Source: Tethya wilhelma (Eukaryota; Porifera; Demospongiae; Tethyida; Tethyidae). Taken from it: DNA of 64,000 nucleotides. Where the stretch lies: contig CAXIPT010000003.1 in assembly GCA_964030475.1 (NCBI GenBank), positions 92,365 through 156,364 on the forward strand, in the 5' to 3' direction. The notes beneath the pieces are model-generated. The model did not search any database, was not told the DNA's origin, and was given only the letters and a program-made list of their open reading frames with translations. Shown piece by piece: positions 36,501 to 57,026 of the stretch; the stretch's first letter is position 1, and every line of letters starts with the position of its first letter. The translations under genes were made by a program, and so were the position numbers.

Positions 36501-36891
36501 TAGAATCAATTACTGTGGCAGCATCATCTTCACCATCCTCTTCATCACTTGAGACATAAACAGTTGGGGTCTATATAAGAAAGCAGAGGATTGGCACTGA
36601 GAAAGTGTGCTTTTAATAGAATAATATAGTTACCGGCTTAGGCTTTGAACTTTGGGATGAATTCACGATCTTAGCTGAAGTACCATCGGCACAAACGAGA
36701 ACAGGGCCACTATGAGCTGAGCCATGACCATCAGGAAGCTGCCTACACTGTGAATGAACTGCACTAGCCCTTGCAACTGTACCGCCGAACCCCCTGTAAT
36801 AGGCATCCCATGAATTCCATTGAACTGGGTTGGGATGCAAGTAAGAATTGTACATAGACTTTGAGCCCTCGGTGTCTACAGACCGATCCAT
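36501..36891 (-). CDS. 5' exons of an unrecognised gene
   Basis: Exon 36891-36634 starts MDRSVDTEGSKSMYNSYLH and is 86 codons, phase 0. A second exon 36570-36501 (TPTVYVSSDEEDGEDDAATV) runs into the n run at 36500. Pro/Tyr/Trp-containing low-complexity N-terminus, then a Ser/Asp/Glu stretch resembling a CK2 or SUMO-interaction site. No domain is recognised. It is divergent from gene C. Confidence 0.55.
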
Positions 36892-37143
36892 GACAATTAA
36901 TATAGCGTAGACTTTCTAGTTTACTAGCTACAGTACTACTAGCACCAAACTATCACAGGCACACTCTGACACTACACATGCACTCGAATCAGCTGTTCAA
37001 ACTCTAACTACGTACACTCGAGTACACGGAGCACGGTATCCGGACTCCCGGAAAACGGAAAACGCGATTTTCGAACGGAAGTGAAATTAACAGTATTATC
37101 CATTGCCATATATAGCGATGCGCGGGTCGTGAATAAACAATCA

Positions 37144-37172
37144 GGGAAAGTCCCTTTTTGTGCCAAATATGG
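37144..37172. promoter_or_regulatory. kappaB plus CArG module upstream of gene C
   Basis: GGGAAAGTCCC (37144-37154; complement GGGACTTTCC) followed by CCAAATATGG at 37163-37172, the same pair and spacing class as at 20114-20142. A 5' UTR donor lies at 37256 and its acceptor at 37661. Confidence 0.5.
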
Positions 37173-37665
37173 ACATATTGTGTGACACACAAACTAACCA
37201 GACTCACTCTCACCCACTGTTCAAAGCTTAAATTGAAGATTTTAGGATTAAACAGGTATACTTTTAAATTATCAACTGTGTATGTCAGTCATGATTCATT
37301 AGATTACCCACTGTGTAGCTCGTAGCATAGAGAATAGAGTTCTTGCAATCACGTAAAATGAATCACTTTCACTGATATAATAGAGCAATTAGTAGGGTGG
37401 CAGTTGTCACGCATTTACTTTCATATGGCAAAAATAACTAATTAAGAGCATGAGAAGAATAAGATCGAGGAAGTCAAGGGTTGAGTCATGTGACAGAGCT
37501 CTAAATGGGATGCCAGGTTATATATTGAAAATTAACTGATGCTTCTCCCAGTTATGTGAGCATCTGTCCTCTCCATTAAAAATATCCATATTTTTTATAT
37601 ACTCACTCTATGCATGGTATATGACATCCATCTTCTGCTATGTTCATCTCTTCCTGTGTAGATTG

Positions 37666-39731
37666 ATGGAGGAACAGCTGGCTGAAGCTTGCAAAAGTGG
37701 AGATGATTCTTTAGTCTTATCTCTTATCAACAGAGGAGCCAATGTTAACAGTTTAGTGAATGGAGAGTTGAGTCCATTAATGAGAGCATGCCTTCGGGGA
37801 AAGATGTCTACAGCCAAACTGTTGTTAGACCATGGTGCTGAGGTGGACCTACAGAACAATGAAGGAAGGACAGCATTGATGGCGGCAATAGATCAGAATA
37901 AAATAGATATTGCTAAGATGTTAATGGATTGTGGTGCTAAAGTTGGACTAGACCATGCTCTAGTTGTAGCTTGTAGGAGAGGAGATGACTCTTTAGTCTT
38001 ATCTCTTATCAACAGAGGAGCCAATGTTAACAGTTTACTACAGATAAAGGACATGTTTCGACGGAATTGTCAGTTGAGTCCATTAATGGGAGCAAGTAAC
38101 AGTTATTATTGGGGAAAGATGTCCACAGTCAAACTGTTGTTAGACCATGGTGCTGAGGTGGACCTACTGAACAATGAAGGAAGGACGGCATTGTTGGAGG
38201 CAAGTGATAGGGGTGAAATGAACATTGTTAAGCTATTAGTGGATTGTGGTGCTAAAGTTGGACTAGATGATGCTCTAGTTGAAGCTTGTAAGAGAGGAGA
38301 TGATTCTTTAGTCTTATCTCTTATCAACAGAGGAGCCAATGTTAACAGTTTAGGATATGGACAGAGTCCATTAATGATAGCAAGTGTTCATAGAAAGATG
38401 TCTACAGTCAAACTGTTGTTAGACCATGGTGCTGAGGTGGACCTACAAAACAATTATAATGAAAGGACAGCATTGATGGAGGCAAGTGATAGGGGTGAAA
38501 TGGACATTGTTAAGCTATTAGTGGATCGTGGTGCTAAAGTTGGACTAGATGATGCTCTAGTTGGAGCTTGTAAGAGAGGAGATGATTCTTTAGTCTTATC
38601 TCTTATCAACAGAGGAGCCAATGTTAACAGTTTAGGATATGGACAGAGTCCATTAATGATAGCAAGTGTTCATGGAAAGATGTCTACAGTCAAACTGTTG
38701 TTAGACCATGGTGCTGAGGTGGACCTACAAAATTATAATAAAAGGACAGCATTGATGGAGGCAAATGATAGGGGTGAAATGGACATTGTTAAGCTATTAA
38801 TGGATCGTGGTGCTAAAGTTGGACTAGACCATATTCTAGTTGGAGCTTGTGAGAGAGGAAATGATTCTTTAGTCTTATCTCTTATCAACAGAGGAGCCAA
38901 TGTTAACAGTTTAGTGAAGATTGTGAATGAAGGAGAGTGGAGTCCATTAATGAGAGCAAGTTATGAGAGATGTTTCTCAACTGTTAAATTATTGTTACAA
39001 CATGGTGCTCAAGTTAACTTACAGGATAGTAATGGATGGACTGCTTTGATGGTGGTTAGCCTATATAAAATTATAGGAGTAGCCCAAGTCTTACTAAACC
39101 ATGGTGCCCAAGTTGATTTAAAAGCTAAAGATGGACACACAGCCATGACTGTGGCTGGGAGTCATGAGATGGTTGATCTGCTGATGTCAGCAATGATACC
39201 TCAATTGATTGCAATGCTCCAGCCAGTAGCTCACAAGTGGAGGGAACTAGGGAAGCATCTTGGTTTGAAGGAGACCACTCTAAACCAATGTCACAGCTCT
39301 GCTAGTGAAGAGGAAGGTCGTCTTGAAGCAGTGATGAAAACCTGGTCACAACAGAATCATCGTCGTCCATCTTGGAGGGCACTAATAAGAGCTGTGAAAA
39401 TCATTGATAGAGGCTTGGCAAAGAAAATAGACCAGCTAGTCAGTAAGTATATACGTACACTATATCCATCTATTGAGAGTTTATTTGTTTCATATTCAAT
39501 TGTAGATGAGCGCTTACAGGAATATGACAAGGAGGAGAGTAGTGATGAAGAGGAGGACAGTAAGAAAGAAAGTGATGAAGAGGAAGACAGTAAGAAGGAA
39601 AGTGATGACTCTAAATCATTAGATGAAGCTGATCATCTTGCTGCTGTAGAAAAAGCAATAAAAGAAAAGGGTGAACTTGAACACACTGTAAGTCATATAG
39701 CATTCGTAGGCCCAGCTGGCTCTGGAAAGAG
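37666..39731 (+). CDS. Gene C: sixteen ankyrin repeats, death domain, start of Roc-like GTPase (truncated)
   Basis: Start chosen at MEEQLAEACKSGDDS just after a GTGTAG acceptor at 37661; no proline-rich leader exon is visible. Exon 37666-39442, intron 39443-39505 (63 bases, no stop, multiple of three), exon from 39506. About 16 ankyrin repeats (1-505) arranged as triplets of SGDDSLVLSLINRGANVNS, KMSTVKLLLDHGAEVDLQN and DIVKLLMDRGAKVGLD types. Death domain at about 520-590 (HKWRELGKHLGLKETTL), acidic linker with DEEEDSKKES repeats, helix, then GPAGSGK at about 661 where the contig ends (n at 39732). The remainder is not in the window. Homologous to genes A, B and D; inferred cytoplasmic sensor or scaffold. 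Confidence 0.82.
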
Positions 39732-39755
39732 NCCCAGCAACACATTACCAGGCCT

Positions 39756-40290
39756 ATCTCAGCCTAGGAAGGTCGTATTGAAATGGGACTGGCACCACTG
39801 TGGCCAGAGTGATGAGAGCTTTCAAATGATATGGTTTACTTGTGAAACTGGAAAATGGTAATTTTTGTCAAAATCGCACTTGACCAAAGGCTATATATAA
39901 TCCATGGTTTTTGATGATTTTCATCAAAATTTAATTCTGGCAATAAACCATACCATTTGAAAGTTCTCTTTGTGCTGATCACAATGGTACCAATCCCAGC
40001 TCAATAGGACCTTCCTAGGCTGAGATATTTTTCATAATGTGTTGAGAACCTATACCATCATATAGTGATGAGAAACCAAGAACCTAAAACCATCATACGT
40101 GATGAGAAACCAAGAACCCAGCAACACATTACCAAGCCTATCTCAGCCTAGGAAGGTCGTATTGAAATGGGACTGGCACCATTGTGGTTAGAGTGATGAG
40201 AGCTTTCAAATGATATGGTTTACTTGTGAAATTGGATAATGGTAATTTTTGTCAAAATCGCACTTGATCAAAGGCTATAATCCATGGTTA
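39756..40290. mobile_element. Two M1 elements in tandem
   Basis: A full copy 39756-40027 with inverted ends, and a partial copy 40138-40290 sharing the left end CTCAGCCTAGGAAGGTCGTA. They directly follow the broken end of gene C. Confidence 0.75.
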
Positions 40291-40295
40291 AATAA

Positions 40296-40920
40296 GCTGC
40301 CAGACTCACTCACATCTTGAAATGAACCTTCAACAGCTACAAGCATTGTCCGATCCTTAAGTTTCCAGTTCGATACTGGACAGTAGGCACTACAATTTGA
40401 TTGTAAACAGAGGTAGACTGTAAGAATGGAAACAAACATCATTATCTTACATTATTGGCTTACTATAAGCTGCTAAACTCACTGAATTTGAACCTTTCCC
40501 AGCTTCTGGTGGTGTCCGATCCTTAAGTGTCCAGTTCGATACTGGACGGTAGGCACTGCAATTCGATTGTAAGCAAAGTTAGACTGTAGAAATGGAAACA
40601 AACAGAAGTTTTCCACATTATGGGGTTGTTACTAGCTGCTAGACTCACTCACGTCTTAATTTGAACCTTTTCCAGCTTCTAGCGTCGTCCGATCCTTAGG
40701 TTTCCTGTTAGATACTAGACGGTTGGCACAGCAGTGTGATCGTAAACGGAATTAGACTGTAAGAATGGAAACAAACATCATTTTCTAACACTATATGGAT
40801 TGCTATAAGCTGCCTGACTCACTCACCTCTTCATTTGAACCTTTTCCAGCTTCTAGTGGTGTCAGTTTGTCAGTGTGGCCTATCAATAGAGTGTAAGACA
40901 CTTGAAATTGCATGAGTATA
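40296..40920 (-). repeat. Four tandem exon-like units, period about 170
   Basis: Each unit on the minus strand has an acceptor-like tract (TTTGTTTCCATTCTTACAG) and, about 120 bases on, a donor-like GTGAGTGAG. Unit 1 has an open frame containing CLQSNCSAYCPVSNWKLKD, but units 2 and 3 have stops in that or other frames. These may be duplicated non-coding exons, decayed coding exons or a repeat with splice-like text. Confidence 0.5.
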
Positions 40921-41451
40921 CATCATTACCTCACTCTATGGTGTGGCTAATATTAACCTAGATGAGTAAGTAATCATAACTGTATTCTGTTCACCTTCTT
41001 GAGACCTCCTCTGCTCTGATTGGGCTCCAAATTGCTTTAGGGTAGGATCCACATTAAGCAGTCAGTGTGGGCGGTTCTGCAGTCAAGGGGTTATTCGGTT
41101 TATTCTACCAGATCCTTAATCCATTATCAGAGTGCATGCCGACCACTTCAAAATCCACTATGGGTTATATAATTATGGTGCCGACACAAGATATTATAAT
41201 TATTAATTGGCCAATAATTATTAGTTATGGTTGGTAATTAATTAATGAAAACAATTTCACATTGTGCACACTTATACACATCATGAACACACACACACAC
41301 ACACACACAAAACAAAGAATTAAAAATCATCACTGCCGATGATGAAATGGTGTAAGAGGAAGTGGGAGGGGCCTAAGTGGTGTAGAAAGATTCGATACAG
41401 TCCAAATATTTCATCATTATAAGAGATCTTTTCAGTTTTAGAGTGGGAGCT

Positions 41452-41499
<48 letters not shown>

Positions 41500-42028
41500 A
41501 ATGTTGATCAGTTTCGACAATACATACAGATGATCAAACTCACTTAGTTCNTTAAATTAAGCTCCACCCACAACCTGCGCGATCTATATGCACAAATGGG
41601 CCCGTTTCCAATCCCGGTGAGGAATATAACTATGCCGGCTTTTCTAGCCTTGATGTATTCATGAACGGGATCGGGAGGAGCCTGCCGGGGTATGAGGCAA
41701 AGGCTTTTTAGCTTGAGTTTAGCTTCTCTAGCTAAAAGAATAAACTTGGATAGCTGATTTCTTGGTAGCTAAGCTATTATTCTATAGTTAGCATAGGCTA
41801 GGCCTTTTGTAGAAGCCTGGAGAAGCTGTTTTCACAATATTACATTTTACGGTGCGGTATTAATTACATTCCATTTCGAATTTCCCGCGTATGATTACGT
41901 CATTTATTTGAATCAATTAACTGCATTCCATTTAGCGTCACGTCTTCCGTCTTCAATGAATCTCATTAAACGAAACCCAACTAACATTTTCTGTCCGTGA
42001 ACCAGCACTATAAATAGGGATGTGAAAC

Positions 42029-42036
42029 TATATAAA
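42029..42036 (+). promoter_or_regulatory. TATA box of candidate Pol III RNA
   Basis: TATATAAA about 20 bases before the closing stem of the structured RNA candidate; a second TATAAATA lies at 42010-42017. Fits a type 3 Pol III promoter, where TATA sits near -25 to -30. Confidence 0.4.
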
Positions 42037-42052
42037 GTAAGTGTGTTAGTGT

Positions 42053-42356
42053 AGCGGGGCTATACGGCAGGAGTCAAATACTGCCTAAGGTTCATCACAT
42101 ACATGGTCTGGGGGCCGTGGTGAGTCTCCCCTGATGCCTTGCTAACTGCATGCTTACAGCATAATTATAGTTAAGCCCCCACCTATTCGCAGAACCTATG
42201 TCAGTCATAGCGCCTTTGTGACTGGCATGTAGTGTACGGGGTAGGTGGGATAAAGGATGAATGGTACGTGTAAGCCCTTGATCGTGCAGCGCTAGCACAG
42301 TCATAATGACAAGGTCAAGGCTCGTACTAGAAATCCCCGCTTAACTTTTTTTTTTT
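42053..42356 (+). ncRNA. Candidate structured Pol III RNA, about 290 nt
   Basis: The ends AGCGGGG (42053-42059) and CCCCGCT (42335-42341) pair perfectly and are followed by an 11-T tract (42346-42356), a Pol III terminator. Inside: hairpin GGCAG/CTGCC (42066-42070 with 42081-42085), stem CCCACCTA/TAGGTGGG (42178-42185 with 42242-42249) enclosing stem ATGTCAGTCA/TGACTGGCAT (one G-T pair). The frames are short. The class is not recognised; it does not show SRP, RNase P, MRP, 7SK or U3 hallmarks that I know. Confidence 0.5.
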
Positions 42357-43170
42357 ATATTATGACCAGTCTAGGAAGGTCGTATTGAGCTGGGGCACGG
42401 TTGGTACCATTGCGATCAGCTTGAAGAGATCTAAGTTTATATATACATCATTAAGCTTAGTGAACTATTTCTATGCCACAGCAAAGCTTGAAGTGATCTA
42501 AGTTTATATACACACTAAGCTTTCTAGTGACTGCAACTATTTCTATGCCACAGCAAAATTTAATAGATGTTAGGCTTCTTGACACTCTAATGCTTCATGA
42601 GAAGTTCAGTTTACAGTTCCCATACTCTAGCTAACACCAGAAGAGGTCAGAGGCTCAGAGCTATACTAGCCTGCTTGCTGCACTAATGGCAGAATGATCA
42701 TGATTACTGGCAATCAGCTACATGCACAATATAAGCTGCAATATAATTATTATCTATGATAATAATTTCTAGTACTAAGTTCACATGTGCCTTGTGCACA
42801 GAGTCTGTATGAAGAGTATACGATCTTTTCATTGTGCTCGGTAATTATATTACGTCAATCCCTACAGAGCCATTTCAACAGCTATACCTAGCCATGGAGA
42901 TAGCATGAGTTTTACATGACACGCGAGTTATCACCACAATCAGCAACAAGACAAACAAAATAAATCTTAATAACAATGATTAACCACAATATTTACACGG
43001 AAACGTACATCATCATACATTTGTTTATAAATAGTGTTTCTTTTGGTTTCTATATTTAGAACATTAAATTTATGCATCATTAATTATTATTATTGTAAAA
43101 GTTTATAAAGTTCAAAATCTGGTCTAATTATAATTACAGGATTATCCCCTAGTAACGCATAGCAACAGTG

Positions 43171-51597
<8,427 letters not shown>

Positions 51598-51848
51598 TTT
51601 GACGGATTTACCAGCGCACTAGCTGAAGCTTGTGTGGTCAAAACTATGCCAGAGCTCTGCGTAATATAAATGCCCTTAGCTATTGCGCAATCAACACGCA
51701 ATGGCCACGTGGTCGCTCTGCTGACACGACTAAGTCCTACTGCGCATGCGTAGTATTACATAATGGTCCCGAGCGTGTGTTGACCTTTGAACCCGTGCAG
51801 TGTGACATGTAAAAGAAGTCTATCAAGCGTCTTGTCTATGGTGTGACA

Positions 51849-53897
51849 ATGTATCGCGACGTTCTCCAGTTGAAGATGTTGGATTTTGTGATCTTTGCCT
51901 TCACGGCTGTGGCTGGGCTCCTGGTGATTCTGGTCTACCTCTGGGTGAACGGCTTCTTCAAGAAAGTAAGAGATAAAAGCAAGTTTTACTGATCATTTCT
52001 TCTTGTTGACTAAGCTAGCTAATGCAGATTGTCTTTGTAGTTGTCAACAAAAACATTATCTCTTTTGAGGAGGTCATTTTATGTACTAGCAACAAATAAA
52101 ATGACCCCCCAAAATTATTTTAATACCTAGTCAAACAGCCTGGAATGATTTGAGGTGTATGGATCATTCTTTTTTCTTGCTGCTTCAGCACCTGTGTGTC
52201 AATTAGTCAGTTGTATTTACACTAGAATCAGTTGGCTGCAATTGAAGCGTTAAACAGTTTGTATTACACGTAAATAGTCAGAGGTAAACAGGTTTTTTTT
52301 TGTAAGTAAATCATTTCAGTTTTTACAGCTGTGTTAGATGTGAGGTATTTCATGCCCTCTAGCTACGTTTGGCAAATAGCTCCAACTTTGTCAGCCAGAT
52401 ACCCACCACTGACCAATGAGATGCCTTCTCTGATGATGTAGATAATGCATCAATAAAACCCGTGTTGTTAGGTTACTAATTACCAGGGGCAGTCCCTCCT
52501 TTGATGGTGTACAGGGAATGCTGTACCTTACAACTGTGTGGTTATGATACAAGCACAATATTGAATTATATTGGAAATTATTTAATTTTTTCCAGACATC
52601 TGGCACTACAGCTACTGATGCTACCATACCTAGGTGGACCACACCCCCTGCTAATAAGGAGTAAGTCCCTGGTCATTAAGATTAATTTCATACTTGAAGT
52701 TTAATATGTATATTTGCTGCTTTTGCTATGCTTGACAACAGATCAAATATTTAAAGGCATTCATTTTATTATTTTTTTTCCTGTCCTTTCTCACAAAATT
52801 GAAATTCTCAGACTTGGTGATCTTGGTGAGCTGTCCAAGCACGGTAGTTTACATCAGTACTTGCTTCATCTCCACGACAATGGGAAAGTCCCTATGACAT
52901 CATTCTATTGGGGGAAGACCCATGTCGTTAGTGTATGCAGCCCTCAGGCATTCAAAGAGACAGTGAGACTTGTCAATAGACCAGGTAATAATAATGATAA
53001 GCTGCAAGTCATGTGATTATAATACAATGCAATGGAATTTGATCACATGATGCACCTGCTTGCTGACTCAGCACTTAATGCCATAGCCAATTTTTCAATT
53101 TCCTGTAGATTTCGTCTACACACCATCACACTCACACTCATAACACACACAATCACACCCTCACATCTTCACACCCTCACACCCTCACCCCCACACACCC
53201 AGTGGAGTTGTTCCTGCCGTTCCAGCCTCTGATTGGAGCGGCCAGCATCCAGTATGCCAATGATGAAGACTGGGAGGGGAGACAGAGGTGTCTCTACCAC
53301 ACCCTCAAGGGAGAGGAGCTGAAGGACTACTTCCCCATCTTTGTCAAGATAGCTGAGGTCAGGGTACAACATGGATGGATGGATTGAGTCTGACAGTTTG
53401 TCTCATTGTCCATTTTAAATACTGCTTGTTTTTCTCAAGTGCCTAAATTGATATAAAATCTTTCGTATTATAACTCATAAATTGATATAAAAGTATCTAT
53501 GAAATGTTTTTCAATGATCTGTGTGTTGGTGAAACTAACGTTATTTATTACCTCTCTAATTCCAGGAGGCTGACTCCCATTGGTCGACCTTCCCTCCGGA
53601 CCAACACATTGCTATAATGAGGGAGGTCTTCCCCATGACCATAAAAGGAATCACTAGGACGTGTCTTGGAGACGTCTTTGAGGATGATGATCAGCTGGAT
53701 GAGCTGGCCACCGCCTACCACAAGTGCTGGAGGGAGATGGAGGTAAACCAGGGCTTGAGAGAGATATCTCAGTTTGTCTAAGACTGTTACAGTTTTTCAC
53801 TGATTTGAGAAACTTTAACCGATTATACGTGGTTGATGCGTTTCTTCCTAGCAATCTGTAGAGAATTTTTTATTTTGTGAATTTAGTTTAAATCTTG

Positions 53898-53952
<55 letters not shown>

Positions 53953-54196
53953 CCTCAGACTCGTATTGCTGGCACTCCTCCTGATGAAGAAAGAGAGGTG
54001 GAGTTTCAAAGGAACAAGAAGATCATGACTGATAGTGTCACAAGGATCATCCGCAGTAGGAGGGAGGGGGCGGGGCAGAGGGAAATCCCCTTCATTGATG
54101 CAATGCTACAGAAGTACGACTCTGAAGACAAGGTACCATATTGATTGATTAGTTAATTTATCATAACTTGTGTAGTTCATTTATTACAGCTAAAAT

Positions 54197-54231
<35 letters not shown>

Positions 54232-54898
54232 ACACACACTTGTGTCCATGGTTGAGGCAGTATATGAAGGCTGTACTTTGTACACACACACACACTTGTA
54301 GTGTATACTGTATACTTTCATAAAAAACAATCAGGGAAAGTCCCTCAAGGTCAAGGAAAAGTCCCTTTTGTGCCAAATATGGGCATACTGTGTGATATAC
54401 ATAGTGTAATGTGTATACCCACTCAATATGTGTACAGCCTCCAGTTTACCTAAGACCAGTGATTGCTCCATCCCATGTGTGTCTGAGTGGTCTAGTGTTA
54501 GCATTCACTGTACACATATTTCCTTACATACATTTTTATATGTCTACTAATGATAGAGCAAATTGAATGGTTGCACATTGTTCACCATTGTTTTCTCTGA
54601 GAAATGATCTCATTTATTTGCTCTACATATCACATCCAGTCTTTAGATAATACAATTTCCTTACAATGTTCAATGTTAGATGTGGATGTAAAACAGCCCT
54701 CTATCTCTCTGTACTGATGGTGGTGGTCTGAGTTGATTATCTGTGACAAGATGTTTGGTGTCTAATAACTTGAGTATTTTATGATAAATATCAGAAAATT
54801 ATGTAATCTCACCACTCCATCAGTGATCCAGTGTACCATGCTGCTGCTGTTGGCTCACATGGTTCATGTATGACATACTTCTTGTGTCTCTCCTTCAG

Positions 54899-54985
<87 letters not shown>

Positions 54986-56483
54986 TCAGATTGTCTCGGA
55001 CATGATCAGTTTCATGGTGGGTGGCTTCCACACCTCAGGCTATCTCCTCACATGGATGTTGTGGTACCTCGCTGAAAACCCCGCCTCCCAGGACCGCCTC
55101 AGGGCAGAGATTGATGAAGAGGTCAAAGGTGAACGAGGAGAGAGGCTCAAGGAGTATGCTGGAAGAAATGACACGTACGTTGATGTTTAAAATTAGTTTT
55201 GTAAAGTGTAATTACATCATTTGAAAGATCTCTTTGAGCTGATCACAATGGTACAAGTCCCATTGTTATATGACCTTCCTAGGCTGAGATATAACACTTC
55301 TTAGATCTTGGATTTCCCATCTCTGTGAGATGGAATAATTTTGTATTACTGTACAACATAACTAAGTATATCTCAGTTTAGGAAGGTCGTATGAAGCTGG
55401 GACTAGCGCCATTGTGATCAGCTCAAAGAGATCTTTCAAATGATATAGTTTTTTTTAACTAGATTCATTTTTAGTAAATTTGTCCATACCATGAATTATG
55501 TATTGCCCATAGTTACGTTCAAAAAATGGCCATTTTTAAAACTTTGAAATAAACAATGCCGTTTGAAAGATCTCTTTGAGTTGAACACAATAGTGCTAGT
55601 CCCAACTTGATACAACCTTCCTAGACTGAGATATTAAGTCAAATATTCTAAATCTTTCTCTCTCCCACAGGTTTCTTCGCCAGGTGATGGATGAGACCCT
55701 CCGTCTGAGCACCCTGGCTCCGTACGCTGCTCGCTATAGCAACACTGACATCGTGGTGTGTGGTCACAGCATCAAGGCTAGGACCCCCGTCATCCACGCC
55801 CTGGGGGTGGGGCTTAAGAACCACACCTCCTGGAAGGAGATTGAGACGTGAGGCAAAGAGAGTGTGATGTTATATCTCTTGAGATCAGTTGGGACACTTA
55901 GCATTAATTATTGTGATTACATTACAAAAACAGTGACTAATTTCAGGCCATGAAAGTGGCCTGGTGGCTAGTTCACCAATGACTCTGACTGCCAACCCAT
56001 GGGTAGGTGGTTCGAGTCCCTCCAGTGGCATGGGGATATATAGTTCTCTCCCATTTTTTCTCCAAAAAAAGAGTTGATACTGTTCATCTGCATGATAATA
56101 ATGTTGTAAAACTTTGTTGAAGTTAAAACCACGAGTCCGAGTCAGTTGTGCCACTTTTAATACATGGAGAAATGGCTATGGTTTATAGCATTTACTTCTG
56201 TGGCAAAAATGACTAATATTGGACAGTATAATTGTTGATAAATTGAATTAAGGATTCCAAAACTGATTATTGTAGGCTGGTCAAATAGCATAAATGAAAT
56301 GTGTTGAAGTGACATCATATAGCTAGCTGTTTGCATGAAAAAGTAAACAACGATTTACTAGCTTGTCTAGGAGCTTCATAATGTAATACAGTCAAACATA
56401 CGCTGCTTAATGTTAACAAATTGTCAATTTCAAGAGGTTATTTAACATGAATGAAATCATAGTAATATTGCTTATTATTCTCT

Positions 56484-56548
<65 letters not shown>

Positions 56549-56806
56549 ACACACTCTCTCAGTTTTAACCCTGATCGTTTCTCTGGTGATGGTAGGCGTG
56601 GTTTGGAGTTCTGTCCCTTTGGTGTCCCCAGCCGCAGGAAGTGTCCCGGTTATCTCTTCTCCTACTTTGAAGTGGGTGTGTTCACCTCCATCCTACTGGC
56701 CCACCTCATGGTGGTCCCAGTGGAAGGTCAAAAGGTCAAACAGGTCCATGGTCTCGTAACAGAACCAGAGGAGGAGATCTACGTCTACATCAGGAGGAGG
56801 GGGTGA
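51849..56806 (+). CDS. CYP20A1: Cytochrome P450 family 20 (CYP20A1), complete
   Basis: Haem-thiolate monooxygenase-fold protein, ER-anchored; substrate of the family unknown. Exons 51849-51965, 52596-52660, 52812-52984, 53203-53357, 53566-53742, 53959-54132, 54990-55174, 55671-55847 and 56563-56806; all phases agree, 488 residues. An N-terminal membrane anchor follows MLDFVIFAFTAVAG (the ATG at 51876 is an alternative start that fits vertebrate CYP20A1 better). Seen: SKHGSLHQYLLHLH block matching CYP20A1, I-helix MVGGFHTSGY, K-helix ETLR (ExxR), and haem loop FGVPSRRKCPG with the ligand Cys. The exon at 54990 follows an (CT)n of about 80 bases. The last exon ends 404 bases before gene D. Confidence 0.9.
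54325..54900. repeat. Dispersed repeat block in CYP20A1 intron
   Basis: 54325-54410 carries a decayed kappaB/CArG module (CCAAATATGG at 54373-54382). 54420-54900 is about 95% the same by eye as 63465-63965, including a GTGTCTCTCCTTCAGAT end abutting (CT)n in both. Confidence 0.75.
54901..54983. repeat. (CT)n microsatellite, representative of many
   Basis: Pure (CT)n next to an acceptor. Comparable (GA)n/(CT)n runs of 35 bases or more lie at about 3149-3209, 7783-7859, 15661-15724, 21289-21345, 26766-26817, 30187-30235, 35617-35673, 36411-36461, 41456-41494, 43256-43304, 46455-46518, 48796-48864, 49186-49217, 53904-53950, 54199-54230, 56490-56545 and 63966-64000. Several end at assembly joins. 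Confidence 0.9.
55208..55634. mobile_element. Partial and full M1 elements in CYP20A1 intron
   Basis: A right-end fragment 55208-55293 (ends GACCTTCCTAGGCTGAGATA) and a full copy 55369-55634 with inverted ends. Confidence 0.75.
55947..56155 (+). mobile_element. tRNA-derived SINE
   Basis: A-box-like TGGCCTGGTGG and B box GGTTCGAGTCC about 55 bases apart, then a unique body with A-rich tracts. Located in the last CYP20A1 intron. No intact cloverleaf. Confidence 0.65.
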
Positions 56807-56996
56807 TCAGTGGGGAGGCCCCTGGACTAATTGGACATTAATTGATGGTGTTTATTCTTTGTACAAAAGTGTAGTGAATTTCAAACAAATGCAGAATTGT
56901 AATCTGATTGATGGTTATAATAAAAATAATGTCATAAAGTCAATACAGGACTGCTTTGACTCTCATGCGCGTAAGTAATAATAAATGCGTGCCCAT

Positions 56997-57026
56997 GGGG
57001 AAGTCCCTGCATATGTGATGACGTAA
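56997..57026 (+). promoter_or_regulatory. Gene D promoter: kappaB site and CRE-like site
   Basis: GGGGAAGTCCC at 56997-57007 (complement contains GGGACTTCCC, a perfect GGGRNWYYCC match) and TGACGTAA at 57019-57026. A 5' UTR exon ends at a donor at 57114, and the acceptor at 57206-57207 is three bases before the ATG. Gene A has the same kappaB/CRE pairing. Confidence 0.55.

Noticed and set aside
36501..36891. Assignment of the SSDEEDGEDD gene to a kinase or SUMO-related family
   Set aside because: Only low-complexity sequence is visible; no domain supports it.
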